Origin: an uncultured Oscillospiraceae bacterium
GTDB taxonomy: Bacteria > Bacillota > Clostridia > Oscillospirales > Acutalibacteraceae
DNA length: 64,000 bases
Assembly: GCA_958448165.1 (NCBI GenBank)
Contig: CAUDCW010000007.1
Span: 68,665-132,664 of the forward strand
Reading direction: 5' to 3'
Part shown: in pieces, positions 44,046-53,852 of the stretch
Numbering within the stretch: the first letter of the stretch is position 1
How the letters are laid out: every line of letters begins with the position of its first letter
The notes under the pieces: generated by a model
Seen by the model: the letters and a program-made list of their open reading frames with translations, nothing else
The model's database searches: none
What the model was told of the DNA's origin: nothing
Position numbers and translations under genes: made by a program

Positions 44046-45437
44046 TTGGAACACAAGAGAGAATTTAGCGAGATTACCCCGAAGATAATGGAGTTGAGCG
44101 AGCTTTGTTATGAAAACAGCAACATTGACCCGGCTCTTTACAGCAAGCACGATGTAAAAAGAGGTCTGCGTGATGTAAACGGAAAGGGCGTGCTGACGGG
44201 TCTGACAGAGATTTCTGATGTCAACGCATTTATCGAGAAGGAAAACGGGGAAAGAATTCCAATTGACGGTCAGCTTTATTATCGTGGCTATAACGTTGAA
44301 GAAATAGTTGACGGATTTATAAAGGATGACCGATTTGGATTTGAAGAGGTGACATACCTTCTTCTGTTCGGTCAGCTTCCCAATGCACAGCAGCTTGACG
44401 AATTCCGCACCCTGCTTGCCTATTACCGTTCTGTGCCGATGAGCTTTGTAAGAGATATTATTATGAAGTCGCCGAGCAAGGATATTATGAATTCGCTTGC
44501 AAGAAGCGTGCTCACACTTTATTCATATGACAGCAACCCGGACGATACATCACTGCCGAATGTTCTGCGCCAGTGCATGCAGCTTATTTCGCTGTTCCCG
44601 ATTCTGTCGGTTTACAGCTTTCAGGCATACGGCTATTTTCACGATAACAAAAGTCTTTTCATTCACAACCCGCAGCCTGAGCTTTCAACGGCTGAGAATA
44701 TTCTGTATATGCTCAGACCCGACTCAAAATATACAAAGCTTGAGGCAAAGCTGCTTGATATGGCTCTTGTTCTTCATGCGGAGCATGGCGGCGGCAACAA
44801 CTCAACCTTTACAACACACGTTGTAACCTCGTCGGGTACGGACACATATTCGGCTATTGCGGCGGCTCTCGGCTCGCTTAAGGGCCCGAAGCACGGCGGC
44901 GCAAACATTAAGGTTGTTCGTATGTTTGAGGATATAAAGGCTCATGTCAAGGATTATTATGACGATGAGGAAATCGGCAATTATATCACAAAGATTCTGC
45001 ATAAAGAGGCGTTTGACCACAGCGGTCTTGTTTACGGCATAGGTCACGCAATTTATTCTATATCTGACCCGCGTGCGAGGGTGTTTAAGAAGTTCGTTGA
45101 GCGACTTTCAAACGAAAAGGGCAGACAGGACGAGTTCCACCTCTACAACACGGTTGAGAGAATTGCAGCCGAGAAGATAGCGCAGGAGCGCAGGGTTTAT
45201 AAAGGCGTCAGTGCAAATGTTGACTTCTACAGCGGCTTTGTTTATACAATGCTCGACCTGCCGCAGGAGCTTTTTACTCCGCTTTTTGCCATTGCAAGAA
45301 TTTCGGGCTGGAGCGCACACAGAATTGAGGAGCTTATCAATTCCAGCAAGATTATCCGTCCGGCATATATGAATGTTCAGGAAAAACGCGAATATATCAA
45401 TATGTCCGACCGCCCGAAGTCAAAGCAAGGACTATAA
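44046..45437 (+). CDS. gltA: Citrate synthase
   Basis: Condenses oxaloacetate and acetyl-CoA to citrate. The 463-residue protein has an N-terminal extension of about 50 residues before the core. The catalytic regions are visible: HAEHGGGNNSTF (first His), GPKHGGAN, and GIGHAIYSISDPRARVFKKF with the catalytic His and Asp-containing turn further on. The start is TTG at 44046, preceded by AAGGAAGTGA; there is no competing ATG. It is longer than the 370-residue Bacillus CitZ and resembles other clostridial forms. In fermentative clostridia this step supplies 2-oxoglutarate for glutamate rather than a full TCA cycle (inference). Confidence 0.93.
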   Translation: MEHKREFSEITPKIMELSELCYENSNIDPALYSKHDVKRGLRDVNGKGVLTGLTEISDVNAFIEKENGERIPIDGQLYYRGYNVEEIVDGFIKDDRFGFEEVTYLLLFGQLPNAQQLDEFRTLLAYYRSVPMSFVRDIIMKSPSKDIMNSLARSVLTLYSYDSNPDDTSLPNVLRQCMQLISLFPILSVYSFQAYGYFHDNKSLFIHNPQPELSTAENILYMLRPDSKYTKLEAKLLDMALVLHAEHGGGNNSTFTTHVVTSSGTDTYSAIAAALGSLKGPKHGGANIKVVRMFEDIKAHVKDYYDDEEIGNYITKILHKEAFDHSGLVYGIGHAIYSISDPRARVFKKFVERLSNEKGRQDEFHLYNTVERIAAEKIAQERRVYKGVSANVDFYSGFVYTMLDLPQELFTPLFAIARISGWSAHRIEELINSSKIIRPAYMNVQEKREYINMSDRPKSKQGL

Positions 45438-45454
45438 AATAATATAAAAAATTA

Positions 45455-45490
45455 CAGCCGCTTCGGTTAATCCGAGGCGGCTGTTGCTTA
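45455..45490 (+). terminator. Terminator of citrate synthase
   Basis: A 13-position stem (45455-45467 with 45473-45485) and a TTGCTT tail; the T run is short. Confidence 0.7.
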
Positions 45491-45550
45491 TGGCGTTTCC
45501 TTGCGCATAACCTCAGAAATTACGCACACACTACATCTGAGGTGAAACGG

Positions 45551-45997
45551 ATGAAGGTAACAAAACAGGAATATGCAAAAATGGCGGAAAAAGCGTCGCC
45601 GAACAGTCCGATTGTGCTTGACTGCGTAAAGGCGTTTTTGTTCGGCGGCGGATTTTGCGTGATAGGGCAGGTGCTTCTTAATTTATACAAGGCGGCAGGA
45701 CTTGACAAGGACACAGCCTCGGCTGTTGTGTCGGTCAGTATGGTGTTCCTCGGCGCTGCGCTGACGGCTGTCGGCTGGTATGAGAAGATAGCAAAGCACG
45801 CAGGTGCAGGCAGTCTTGTGCCGATAACGGGCTTTGCAAACTCGGTGGTCGCTCCTGCTATTGAATTCAAGGCTGAGGGATATGTGCTGGGACTGGGCGC
45901 AAAGATGTTTATTATCGCAGGTCCGGTTATAGTTTACGGCACGCTTGCATCTGTAATTTACGGGCTTATATACTTCTTCTTTACAAGGGTTGTTTAG
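45551..45997 (+). CDS. spoVAC: Stage V sporulation protein AC
   Basis: A membrane subunit of the SpoVA channel that moves dipicolinate into forespores. The 148-residue protein has about four hydrophobic helices and the family segments PNSPIVLDCVKAFLFGGG, AALTAVGWYEKIAKHAGAG and VPITGFANSVVAPAIEFKAEG. ATG at 45551 follows GAGGTG by seven bases. In most spore-formers spoVAC is followed by spoVAD and spoVAE; here it stands alone, then a terminator and rpoB. It indicates a sporulating ancestry, but on its own does not prove sporulation. Confidence 0.9.
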   Translation: MKVTKQEYAKMAEKASPNSPIVLDCVKAFLFGGGFCVIGQVLLNLYKAAGLDKDTASAVVSVSMVFLGAALTAVGWYEKIAKHAGAGSLVPITGFANSVVAPAIEFKAEGYVLGLGAKMFIIAGPVIVYGTLASVIYGLIYFFFTRVV

Positions 45998-46046
45998 CAA
46001 GAAACGCACAACGTTGCCGGGCGTACAATTTAATTCTAAAAAAGAA

Positions 46047-46083
46047 ACCGCAGCGGATTTTGCCCCACTGCGGTGAATTTTTT
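46047..46083 (+). terminator. Terminator after spoVAC
   Basis: A 7-bp perfect stem (46047-46053 with 46068-46074) followed by GAATTTTTT. Confidence 0.7.
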
Positions 46084-46113
46084 GCTGTTTTTAAAGTTTT
46101 TTCGCAAATTTTA

Positions 46114-46142
46114 TTGACAAGCCATTTGATTTGATATATACT
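46114..46142 (+). promoter_or_regulatory. Promoter of rpoBC with long leader
   Basis: An exact TTGACA (46114-46119), a 17-base spacer and TATACT (46137-46142). The leader to the rpoB start is about 190 bases, AT-rich, with a GGCCG followed by a seven-T run near 46259-46268 and a possible GCCGTGTGAGCTGTGCCG structure. No ribosomal protein gene (rplJ, rplL) precedes rpoB. Confidence 0.75.
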
Positions 46143-46337
46143 TGTAAAATGCAACATAATGGCATAGAGTGCCTGTTTCCGTTAGTCTATGCGGAAATAT
46201 TAGCACAGAATTTACAAAAAATCAAGTGTTTTTTTAAATTCAATTGGCTTTAATCATCGGCCGTTTTTTTCGGAACTGCCGTGTGAGCTGTGCCGACTGT
46301 TAATTATTTGAATTTTTTGGAATGGAGTGAACGCCCA

Positions 46338-49300
46338 ATGGTAAATGTCAAGCCTGTTAAACTTGGCAGCAGAGAGAGGATGAACTTTGCAAAAATTGAT
46401 GAGGTCATCGAAATGCCTAACCTCATTGAGGTGCAGAAAAAATCCTATCAGTGGTTTTTGGAAAAAGGGCTGAAAGAGGTTTTCAGAGATGTTTCGGGTA
46501 TTACCGACCACAACGGAAACCTTGTTCTGGACTTTGTTGACTACACTCTGGATGTTGACCATCCAAATTACAGCGTTATCGAGTGCAAGGAGAGGGACGC
46601 TACATTTGCAGCACCCCTGCGTGTTACCGCACGTCTTCTGAACAAAGAAACAGGTGAAATCAAGGAGTCAAACGTGTTTATGGGTGACTTCCCCCTGATG
46701 ACCCCGAGCGGTACATTTGTTATCAACGGCGCAGAAAGAGTTATTGTTTCTCAGCTCGTTCGTTCGCCGGGCGTTTACTACAAAATGGAATATGACAAGA
46801 CAGGTAAAAAGCTGTTCTCGAACACGGTTATCCCGAACAGAGGCGCCTGGCTTGAGTATGAAAACGACGTGAACGACGTTTTCTATGTAAGAATTGACAA
46901 GAACAGAAAAATTCCTATCACGGTGTTTATCAGAGCGCTCGGTCTTGGCACGGATCAGGAAATCCTCGACTACTTCGGCGAGGACGAAAGAATGCTCGCC
47001 ACAATCGAGAAGGACAACTGCAAGAGCGTTGAAGAGGGTATGCTTGAGGTTTACCGCAAGCTTCGCCCGAGCGAACCGCCCACGGTTGACAGCGCACGCA
47101 CACATATAAACAACCTTTTCTTCGACCCGAGAAGATATGATATGTCCCGTGTCGGAAGATATAAATACAACAAAAAGCTCGGCATTGCCGACAGGCTCAA
47201 GGGTAACAGACTTTCTCAGCCAATCGTTAACCCGATGACAGGCGAGATTATGGCTATGCCCGGCGATGTTATCGGCAAGGACCTTGCAATGGAAATTGAG
47301 GATGCAGGCGTAAATATCGCTTACCTCGATGTCGAGGGCAAGGAGGTAAAGGTTATCTCCAACGGTATGGTTGACATTTCAAAGTATGTCAGCTTTGACG
47401 CCGAGGAAGAGTGCGAGCTTAACGAGAAGGTCTGCTTTGCCGTTCTTCGTGAGATTCTGGAGCAGTGCGGCGATGACGAGGAGGCTCTTAAGGAAGCCCT
47501 CAGAGCAAGAAAAGCAGAGCTAATCCCGAATCACATAACAATTGACGATATATTCTCAAGCATCAACTATATGAACTGCCTGGCTTGCGGTGTAGGAAAC
47601 ACCGATGATATCGACCATCTCGGCAACCGCCGTATCCGCAGCGTCGGCGAGCTTTTGCAGAACCAGTTCAGAATAGGCTTCTCAAGACTTGAAAGAGTTA
47701 TCAGAGAGAGAATGTCCTTGCAGGCGCAGGATACAGACGGACTTTCCCCGAACTCACTCATCAATATAAGACCCGTAACTGCGGCTATCAAGGAGTTCTT
47801 CGGTTCTTCACCGCTTTCACAGTTTATGGACCAGACAAACCCTCTTGCCGAGCTTACACACAAAAGACGTCTTTCAGCCCTTGGTCCGGGCGGTCTTTCA
47901 AGAGACCGTGCAGGATTTGAGGTTCGTGACGTTCACTACAGCCACTACGGCAGAATGTGTCCTATCGAAACGCCTGAAGGACCTAACATCGGACTTATTT
48001 CTTATCTTGCAACATTTGCAAGGATTAACAAATACGGCTTTATTGAAGCCCCGTTCCGCCGTGTTGACAAGGAAACAGGTATTGTCACCGACGAAACAAT
48101 CTATATGACGGCTGACGTTGAGGACGAGTTCATTGTCGCTCAGGCTAACGAACCGCTTGACGAGAACAACCGCTTTGTAAACGCAAAGGTAAACGGCCGT
48201 TACAGAGATGAATTTGTCGAGCTTGAGGCTGAACGCTTCGACTTTATGGACGTATCGCCTAAGATGGTTGTATCCGTTGCTACGGCTATGATTCCGTTCC
48301 TTGAAAACGACGACGCAAACCGTGCTTTGATGGGTGCGAACATGCAGCGTCAGGCTGTGCCGCTTCTCAAGACAGAGGCTCCTATTGTCGGTACAGGTAT
48401 GGAATACAAGGCAGGCGTTGACTCGGGCGTTTGCGTACTGTCCGAGGAGGATGGCGTTGTACTGAGCGTATCGGCAGACAAGGTTGTGGTTCAGTATGAC
48501 AGCGGCAGAGTGAAGGAGTTTGCAATCACAAAGTTTATGCGCTCCAACCAGGGCACCTGCTTCAACCAGATTCCTGTTGTTGAAAAGGGTCAGCGTGTTA
48601 AGGCTAACGATGTTCTTGCCGACGGTCCTGCAACAGACCACGGTGAAATCAGCCTTGGCAAAAACGCTCTCATCGGCTTTATGACCTGGGAGGGCTACAA
48701 CTACGAGGACGCTGTTCTTATCAGCGAAAAAATTGTAAGAGACGATGTTTACACATCAATTCATATAGAAGAATACGAAACAGAGGCAAGAGATACAAAG
48801 CTCGGTGCCGAGGAAATCACAAGGGATATTCCGCAGGTCGGCGAGGATATGCTCAAGGACCTTGACGAAAACGGTATTATCCATATCGGTGCAGAGGTTC
48901 ACGCAGGCGATATCCTTGTAGGTAAGGTTACTCCTAAGGGTGAAACTGAGCTTACAGCCGAGGAAAGACTCTTGAGAGCTATTTTCGGCGAGAAGGCAAG
49001 AGAGGTAAGAGATACCTCGCTCAGAGTACCTCACGGTGAGAGCGGTATCGTTGTTGACGTTAAGGTATTCACAAGAGAAAACAGCCACGACGAGCTTCAG
49101 CCGGGCGTAAACAAGGTTGTAAGATGCTACCTTGCACAGAAGAGAAAGATTTCTGTCGGCGACAAGATGGCTGGCCGTCACGGCAACAAGGGTGTTGTAT
49201 CAAGAATTCTTCCTGTTGAGGATATGCCGTTCCTGCCGGACGGTACTCCGCTTGATATCGTTCTTAACCCGCTCGGCGTTCCGTCGCGTATGAATATCGG

Positions 49301-50069
49301 ACAGGTGCTTGAGGTTCACCTCGGCTACGCCGCAAAGGCTCTCGGCTGGCACATTATGACGCCTGTATTTGACGGCGCTCACGAATCCGACATCTTTGAG
49401 GCGTTCAAGGAGGCAGGACTCAGCGAGGACGGCAAGACATGGCTTAAGGACGGCAGAACAGGCGAATACTTTGATAACCCTGTTACAGTCGGATATATGT
49501 ACTATCTCAAGCTGCATCATCTTGTTGACGATAAGATTCACGCGCGTTCAACCGGTCCGTACTCGCTTGTTACTCAGCAGCCGCTCGGCGGTAAGGCTCA
49601 GTTCGGCGGACAGCGTTTCGGTGAAATGGAAGTTTGGGCACTTGAGGCTTACGGCGCTGCTTACACTCTGCAGGAAATCCTGACAATCAAGTCGGACGAC
49701 GTTGTCGGCAGAGTTAAGGCTTATGAGGCAATTGTCAAGGGTCAGAACATTCCGCAGTCAGGTGTGCCTGAGTCGTTCAAGGTTCTTGTCAAGGAGCTTC
49801 AGTCGCTTGCACTTGACGTTAAGGTTCTTGATAAGGACAATAACGAGATTGACCTGCGTCAGAATTTTGACGATGACGATATTCCTGTTGCCGCTGACGA
49901 TGAAGAGCTTGAGGTTGGCGAAACCGTTGCAACCGACGAAACATTTGACAGCTATATCGTTGACAATGAGGACGATGACGACAATATGCTCGACGACTCT
50001 GCGTTCTACAGAGAGGACTCCGATTTGTTTGACGATTACGGCGACGGTGCAGGCAGTGACGAGGAATAA
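46338..50069 (+). CDS. rpoB: RNA polymerase beta subunit
   Basis: The 1243-residue beta subunit forms much of the catalytic cleft. The rifampicin region reads FFGSSPLSQFMDQTNPLAEL, HKRRLSALGPGGLSRDRAGF, with the normal residues for sensitive enzymes. Later conserved parts include GYNYEDAVLISE, GDKMAGRHGNKGVVSRILP and LGGKAQFGGQRFGEMEVWALEAYGA in pieces. The C-terminal tail is unusually acidic (runs of D and E). ATG at 46338 follows GGAGTGA by eight bases; 16 codons further upstream remain open but lack a site. rpoC follows 19 bases later. Confidence 0.97.
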   Translation: MVNVKPVKLGSRERMNFAKIDEVIEMPNLIEVQKKSYQWFLEKGLKEVFRDVSGITDHNGNLVLDFVDYTLDVDHPNYSVIECKERDATFAAPLRVTARLLNKETGEIKESNVFMGDFPLMTPSGTFVINGAERVIVSQLVRSPGVYYKMEYDKTGKKLFSNTVIPNRGAWLEYENDVNDVFYVRIDKNRKIPITVFIRALGLGTDQEILDYFGEDERMLATIEKDNCKSVEEGMLEVYRKLRPSEPPTVDSARTHINNLFFDPRRYDMSRVGRYKYNKKLGIADRLKGNRLSQPIVNPMTGEIMAMPGDVIGKDLAMEIEDAGVNIAYLDVEGKEVKVISNGMVDISKYVSFDAEEECELNEKVCFAVLREILEQCGDDEEALKEALRARKAELIPNHITIDDIFSSINYMNCLACGVGNTDDIDHLGNRRIRSVGELLQNQFRIGFSRLERVIRERMSLQAQDTDGLSPNSLINIRPVTAAIKEFFGSSPLSQFMDQTNPLAELTHKRRLSALGPGGLSRDRAGFEVRDVHYSHYGRMCPIETPEGPNIGLISYLATFARINKYGFIEAPFRRVDKETGIVTDETIYMTADVEDEFIVAQANEPLDENNRFVNAKVNGRYRDEFVELEAERFDFMDVSPKMVVSVATAMIPFLENDDANRALMGANMQRQAVPLLKTEAPIVGTGMEYKAGVDSGVCVLSEEDGVVLSVSADKVVVQYDSGRVKEFAITKFMRSNQGTCFNQIPVVEKGQRVKANDVLADGPATDHGEISLGKNALIGFMTWEGYNYEDAVLISEKIVRDDVYTSIHIEEYETEARDTKLGAEEITRDIPQVGEDMLKDLDENGIIHIGAEVHAGDILVGKVTPKGETELTAEERLLRAIFGEKAREVRDTSLRVPHGESGIVVDVKVFTRENSHDELQPGVNKVVRCYLAQKRKISVGDKMAGRHGNKGVVSRILPVEDMPFLPDGTPLDIVLNPLGVPSRMNIGQVLEVHLGYAAKALGWHIMTPVFDGAHESDIFEAFKEAGLSEDGKTWLKDGRTGEYFDNPVTVGYMYYLKLHHLVDDKIHARSTGPYSLVTQQPLGGKAQFGGQRFGEMEVWALEAYGAAYTLQEILTIKSDDVVGRVKAYEAIVKGQNIPQSGVPESFKVLVKELQSLALDVKVLDKDNNEIDLRQNFDDDDIPVAADDEELEVGETVATDETFDSYIVDNEDDDDNMLDDSAFYREDSDLFDDYGDGAGSDEE

Positions 50070-50088
50070 GAAGGGGAGGTCTTTATAA

Positions 50089-53000
50089 ATGGAATTTAAT
50101 GTGTTTGAATCGATTAAGATAGGTCTTGCTTCTCCCGATAAAATCAGAGAATGGTCATACGGCGAGGTTAAAAAGCCGGAAACCATCAACTACAGAACAC
50201 TCAAGCCCGAGCGTGACGGACTTTACTGCGAACGCATCTTTGGACCTACAAAGGACTGGGAATGTCACTGCGGAAAGTACAAGAGAATTCGCTATAAGGG
50301 CAAAATCTGCGATAAATGCGGTGTTGAGGTAACAAGGTCCAAGGTAAGACGTGAAAGAATGGGTCATATCGAGCTTGCAGCTCCGGTATCGCACATCTGG
50401 TATTTCAAGGGTATTCCGTCAAGAATCGGTCTTATGCTTGATATCTCACCCCGTCTGCTCGAAAAGGTTCTCTATTTCGCAAACTACATTGTTACAGACC
50501 CGGGCGATGTCCGCGGACTGACAAAGATGCAGATTTTAAGCGAAAAAGACTACCGTGAGATGCGCGAAAAGTATGAGGACGATTTTGAAGCCGGTATGGG
50601 CGCAGAGGCTATAAAGAAGCTTCTTGAGGAAATCAACCTTGAGACGCTGTCGGCAGAGCTTAAGGAAGAGCTTGAAAACGCATCGGGTCAGAAAAAGGCA
50701 AGAATCCTCAAAAGACTTGAGGTTGTCGAGGCGTTCCGTCTGTCGGGCAACCGTCCGGAGTGGATGATTCTTACCGTTGTGCCGGTTATTCCGCCTGATA
50801 TCCGTCCTATGGTTCAGCTTGACGGCGGCCGTTTTGCAACAAGTGACTTAAACGACCTTTACCGCCGTGTTATAAACAGAAACAACCGTCTTAAAAGACT
50901 TTTAGAGCTTGAAGCTCCCGATATTATCATAAGAAACGAAAAGAGAATGCTTCAGGAGGCTGTTGACGCACTTATCGACAACGGCAGAAGAGGCAGACCT
51001 GTTACAGGTCCGAACAACAGAGCGCTTAAATCTCTTTCCGATATGCTCAAGGGTAAGCAGGGACGTTTCCGTCAGAATCTTCTCGGTAAGCGTGTTGACT
51101 ACTCGGGTCGTTCGGTTATCGTTGTAGGTCCTGAGCTTAAAATGTATCAGTGCGGTCTGCCGAAGGAAATGGCTCTGGAGCTGTTCAAGCCGTTTGTTAT
51201 GAAAAGGCTTGTAGAAACAAAGGCAGTGCAGAACATCAAGGCTGCAAGAAAGGCTGTTGAAAGAGCGAAGCCGGAGGTATGGGATGCTCTTGAGGTTGTA
51301 ATCAAGGGTCACCCGGTTCTTCTCAACCGTGCTCCGACACTTCACCGTCTTGGTATTCAGGCGTTTGAGCCTGTTCTTGTTGAGGGCAGAGCGCTCAAGC
51401 TGCACCCGCTTGTTTGTACCGCATATAACGCCGACTTCGACGGCGACCAGATGGCTGTTCACGTTCCGCTGTCTGCCGAGGCTCAGGCTGAGGCGAGATT
51501 CCTTATGCTTGCGGCAGGCAACCTGTTGAAGCCGTCTGACGGACGTCCTGTTGCCGTTCCGACGCAGGATATGATTCTCGGTTCTTATTATCTTACACTT
51601 GATAAGGACGGAGAAAAGGGCGAGGGCAAGGTGTTCCGCAATGTTGAAGAAGCATATATGGCTTATGAAACAGGCGTTATCAGCCTGCACGCCAAGATTA
51701 AGGTAAGACGCTTTATCACCAAAAACGGCGTTGAAAAGCACGCTATTGTTGACACTACAGTCGGCAAGATTATCTTCAACAGGCCGATTCCGCAGGATCT
51801 CGGCTTTGTTGACAGAACTGACCCGGCAAACGAGTTTAAGTATGAAATCGACTTCCTTGTGGGCAAAAAGCAGCTCGGTCAGATTATTGATAAATGCATC
51901 AAGGTACACGGAACAGAAATCACAGCCCGTGTGCTTGACGATATTAAGGCACAGGGTTACAAATATTCAACCAAGGGCGCTATCACGGTAGCTGTTATCG
52001 ACGCAAAAATTCCGCCTGCAAAGAAAGAGATAATTGCAAAGGCAGAGGAAGACGTTGACAGCGTAAGAAACCTTTATAAGATGGGTCTTCTTTCAAATGA
52101 CGAACGCTATGCTCAGGTGCTTGATATCTGGGGCAAGGCAACAAACGATGTTACAAAGGCGTTGGAGGAAAACCTTGACAGATACAACCCGATATTTATG
52201 ATGGCAGATTCCGGTGCCCGTGGTAGTATGAGCCAGATTCGTCAGCTCGCCGGTATGCGCGGACTTATCGCCAATACATCGGGTAAAACAATTGAAATTC
52301 CTATCAGAGCTAACTACCGTGAAGGCCTTAACATCATGGAATACTTTATTTCATCCCGTGGTGCCCGTAAGGGTCTTGCCGATACGGCACTGCGTACAGC
52401 CGACTCGGGTTATCTTACAAGAAGACTTGTCGATGTTTCTCAGGAGGTTATTATCCGTGAGGACGACTGTCATACTCACGAGGGCCTTGAGGTGTTCGAC
52501 ATCCGCGACGGTAAGGAATCAATCGAGAGCCTGCACGAAAGACTTCTCGGTCGTTATCTGCTTGAGGACTTCTGCGACGAAAACGGCAACGTTCTTGTTT
52601 CAAAGGACAAGATGATGGGCGAAAAAGAAGCCGACATCATTGTCAACGCAGGTACAGAGAGAATTAAGATCCGTTCAATTCTCGGCTGCCGTGCAAAACA
52701 CGGCGTCTGCAAGAAGTGCTACGGCTCTAACCTTGCAAACGGTCAGCCTGTTACGGTCGGCGAGGCTGTCGGCATTATCGCCGCCCAGTCAATCGGTGAG
52801 CCGGGTACACAGCTTACAATGCGTACCTTCCATACGGGCGGTATCGCTTCTGCTGAGGATATTACACAGGGTCTTCCGCGTGTTGAAGAATTGTTTGAGG
52901 GCAGAAAGCCGAAGCATCTTGCAATCCTCAGCGAGATTGACGGTGACGTTCGCTTTGAAGAAATCAAGAACAACCGTCATGCTGTTGTTTATAATAAAGA

Positions 53001-53649
53001 AACAGGTGAGGAACGCTCTTACCTTATTCCGTTCGGTTCAAGACCGAAGGTTGAGGACGGACAGAAGATAAAAGCCGGCGATATGATAACCGAGGGTTCA
53101 AAGAATCCTCACGATATCCTTGCAATCCAGGGCGCAGACGCAGTTCAGGATTATCTTATTCAGGAGGTTCAGAGAACCTACCGTATGCAGGGTGTTGATA
53201 TTAACGACAAGCACATCGAGGTTATTGTTCGTCAGATGATGAAGAAGGTAAGAATCGAGGACGCCGGCGACACGAATCTGCTGCCGAGCTCACTTGTTGA
53301 CAAATCAGAGCTTTACGCCGCAAACGAAGAAATCCAAAGAAGAATCGCAAACGGCGAGGAAGGCTTGCAGGAGGCAACCTACACCCAGACGCTCCTCGGT
53401 ATTACAAAGGCTTCTCTTGCTACAGACAGCTTCCTGTCTGCCGCATCGTTCCAGGAAACAACAAAGGTATTGACCGACGCCGCTATCAAGGGCAAGGTTG
53501 ACCCGCTTCTCGGACTTAAGGAGAACGTCCTTATCGGTAAGCTTGTTCCGGCAGGTACAGGTATGCACCGCTACAGCGATGTGCAGATTGAGGAAAATGT
53601 TCCTGCGTCTGTACCGTCTGACGCAATCGCCGACGAGGTTATCCGCTGA
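50089..53649 (+). CDS. rpoC: RNA polymerase beta-prime subunit
   Basis: The 1186-residue beta-prime subunit carries the catalytic centre. Visible are the N-terminal zinc site (CHCGKYKRIRYKGKICDKCG), GKRVDYSGRSVIVVGPEL, the Mg-binding NADFDGDQMAVHVPLS, the trigger-loop region MRTFHTGGIA, and a second zinc site (GCRAKHGVCKKCYG). Length fits Firmicutes, without large lineage inserts. The ATG follows AGGGGAGG. A terminator follows, so the canonical link to rpsL is broken here by about 3.8 kb of other genes. Confidence 0.97.
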   Translation: MEFNVFESIKIGLASPDKIREWSYGEVKKPETINYRTLKPERDGLYCERIFGPTKDWECHCGKYKRIRYKGKICDKCGVEVTRSKVRRERMGHIELAAPVSHIWYFKGIPSRIGLMLDISPRLLEKVLYFANYIVTDPGDVRGLTKMQILSEKDYREMREKYEDDFEAGMGAEAIKKLLEEINLETLSAELKEELENASGQKKARILKRLEVVEAFRLSGNRPEWMILTVVPVIPPDIRPMVQLDGGRFATSDLNDLYRRVINRNNRLKRLLELEAPDIIIRNEKRMLQEAVDALIDNGRRGRPVTGPNNRALKSLSDMLKGKQGRFRQNLLGKRVDYSGRSVIVVGPELKMYQCGLPKEMALELFKPFVMKRLVETKAVQNIKAARKAVERAKPEVWDALEVVIKGHPVLLNRAPTLHRLGIQAFEPVLVEGRALKLHPLVCTAYNADFDGDQMAVHVPLSAEAQAEARFLMLAAGNLLKPSDGRPVAVPTQDMILGSYYLTLDKDGEKGEGKVFRNVEEAYMAYETGVISLHAKIKVRRFITKNGVEKHAIVDTTVGKIIFNRPIPQDLGFVDRTDPANEFKYEIDFLVGKKQLGQIIDKCIKVHGTEITARVLDDIKAQGYKYSTKGAITVAVIDAKIPPAKKEIIAKAEEDVDSVRNLYKMGLLSNDERYAQVLDIWGKATNDVTKALEENLDRYNPIFMMADSGARGSMSQIRQLAGMRGLIANTSGKTIEIPIRANYREGLNIMEYFISSRGARKGLADTALRTADSGYLTRRLVDVSQEVIIREDDCHTHEGLEVFDIRDGKESIESLHERLLGRYLLEDFCDENGNVLVSKDKMMGEKEADIIVNAGTERIKIRSILGCRAKHGVCKKCYGSNLANGQPVTVGEAVGIIAAQSIGEPGTQLTMRTFHTGGIASAEDITQGLPRVEELFEGRKPKHLAILSEIDGDVRFEEIKNNRHAVVYNKETGEERSYLIPFGSRPKVEDGQKIKAGDMITEGSKNPHDILAIQGADAVQDYLIQEVQRTYRMQGVDINDKHIEVIVRQMMKKVRIEDAGDTNLLPSSLVDKSELYAANEEIQRRIANGEEGLQEATYTQTLLGITKASLATDSFLSAASFQETTKVLTDAAIKGKVDPLLGLKENVLIGKLVPAGTGMHRYSDVQIEENVPASVPSDAIADEVIR

Positions 53650-53672
53650 TAGAATATTATGCTTAAATAAAG

Positions 53673-53717
53673 ATCCGCTGTTCCCGACAGATGTGGAACA
53701 GCGGATTTGGTTTTTCT
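53673..53717 (+). terminator. Terminator of rpoBC
   Basis: A perfect 12-bp stem (53673-53684 with 53695-53706), then TTGGTTTTTC. Confidence 0.9.
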
Positions 53718-53760
53718 ATATTGAATGAACAGGGTTGGTGCCACCAAGTGCAATTTGAAG

Positions 53761-53804
53761 TAAATTTGTGTTTAGCGGCGCGAGCACCGCTAAACACAAA
53801 TTTA
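53761..53804. repeat. Perfect 18-bp inverted repeat
   Basis: Arms 53761-53778 and 53787-53804 are exact reverse complements with an 8-base centre that also nearly pairs. The core GTGTTTAGCGG...GCACCGC recurs at 57052-57075. It lies between two terminators. Confidence 0.85.
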
Positions 53805-53840
53805 CGGGTTGACTCAACACGAGCCAACCCGTAATTTTTT
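53802..53840. terminator. Terminator between rpoC and the phosphotransferase-like gene
   Basis: A 14-position stem (53802-53815 with 53821-53834, one mismatch) followed on the plus strand by AATTTTTT. Converging minus-strand transcripts also run into this stem, though their U tract is weak. Confidence 0.75.
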
Positions 53841-53852
53841 GCTTTTCAGGGA

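Noticed and set aside
47898..48641. Antisense open frame of 247 codons inside rpoB
   Set aside because: Same reason: codon bias of the sense gene leaves the antisense frame open.
50902..51909. Antisense open frame of 335 codons inside rpoC
   Set aside because: Shadow of a highly expressed gene with biased codons; no start signals and no recognisable domain.
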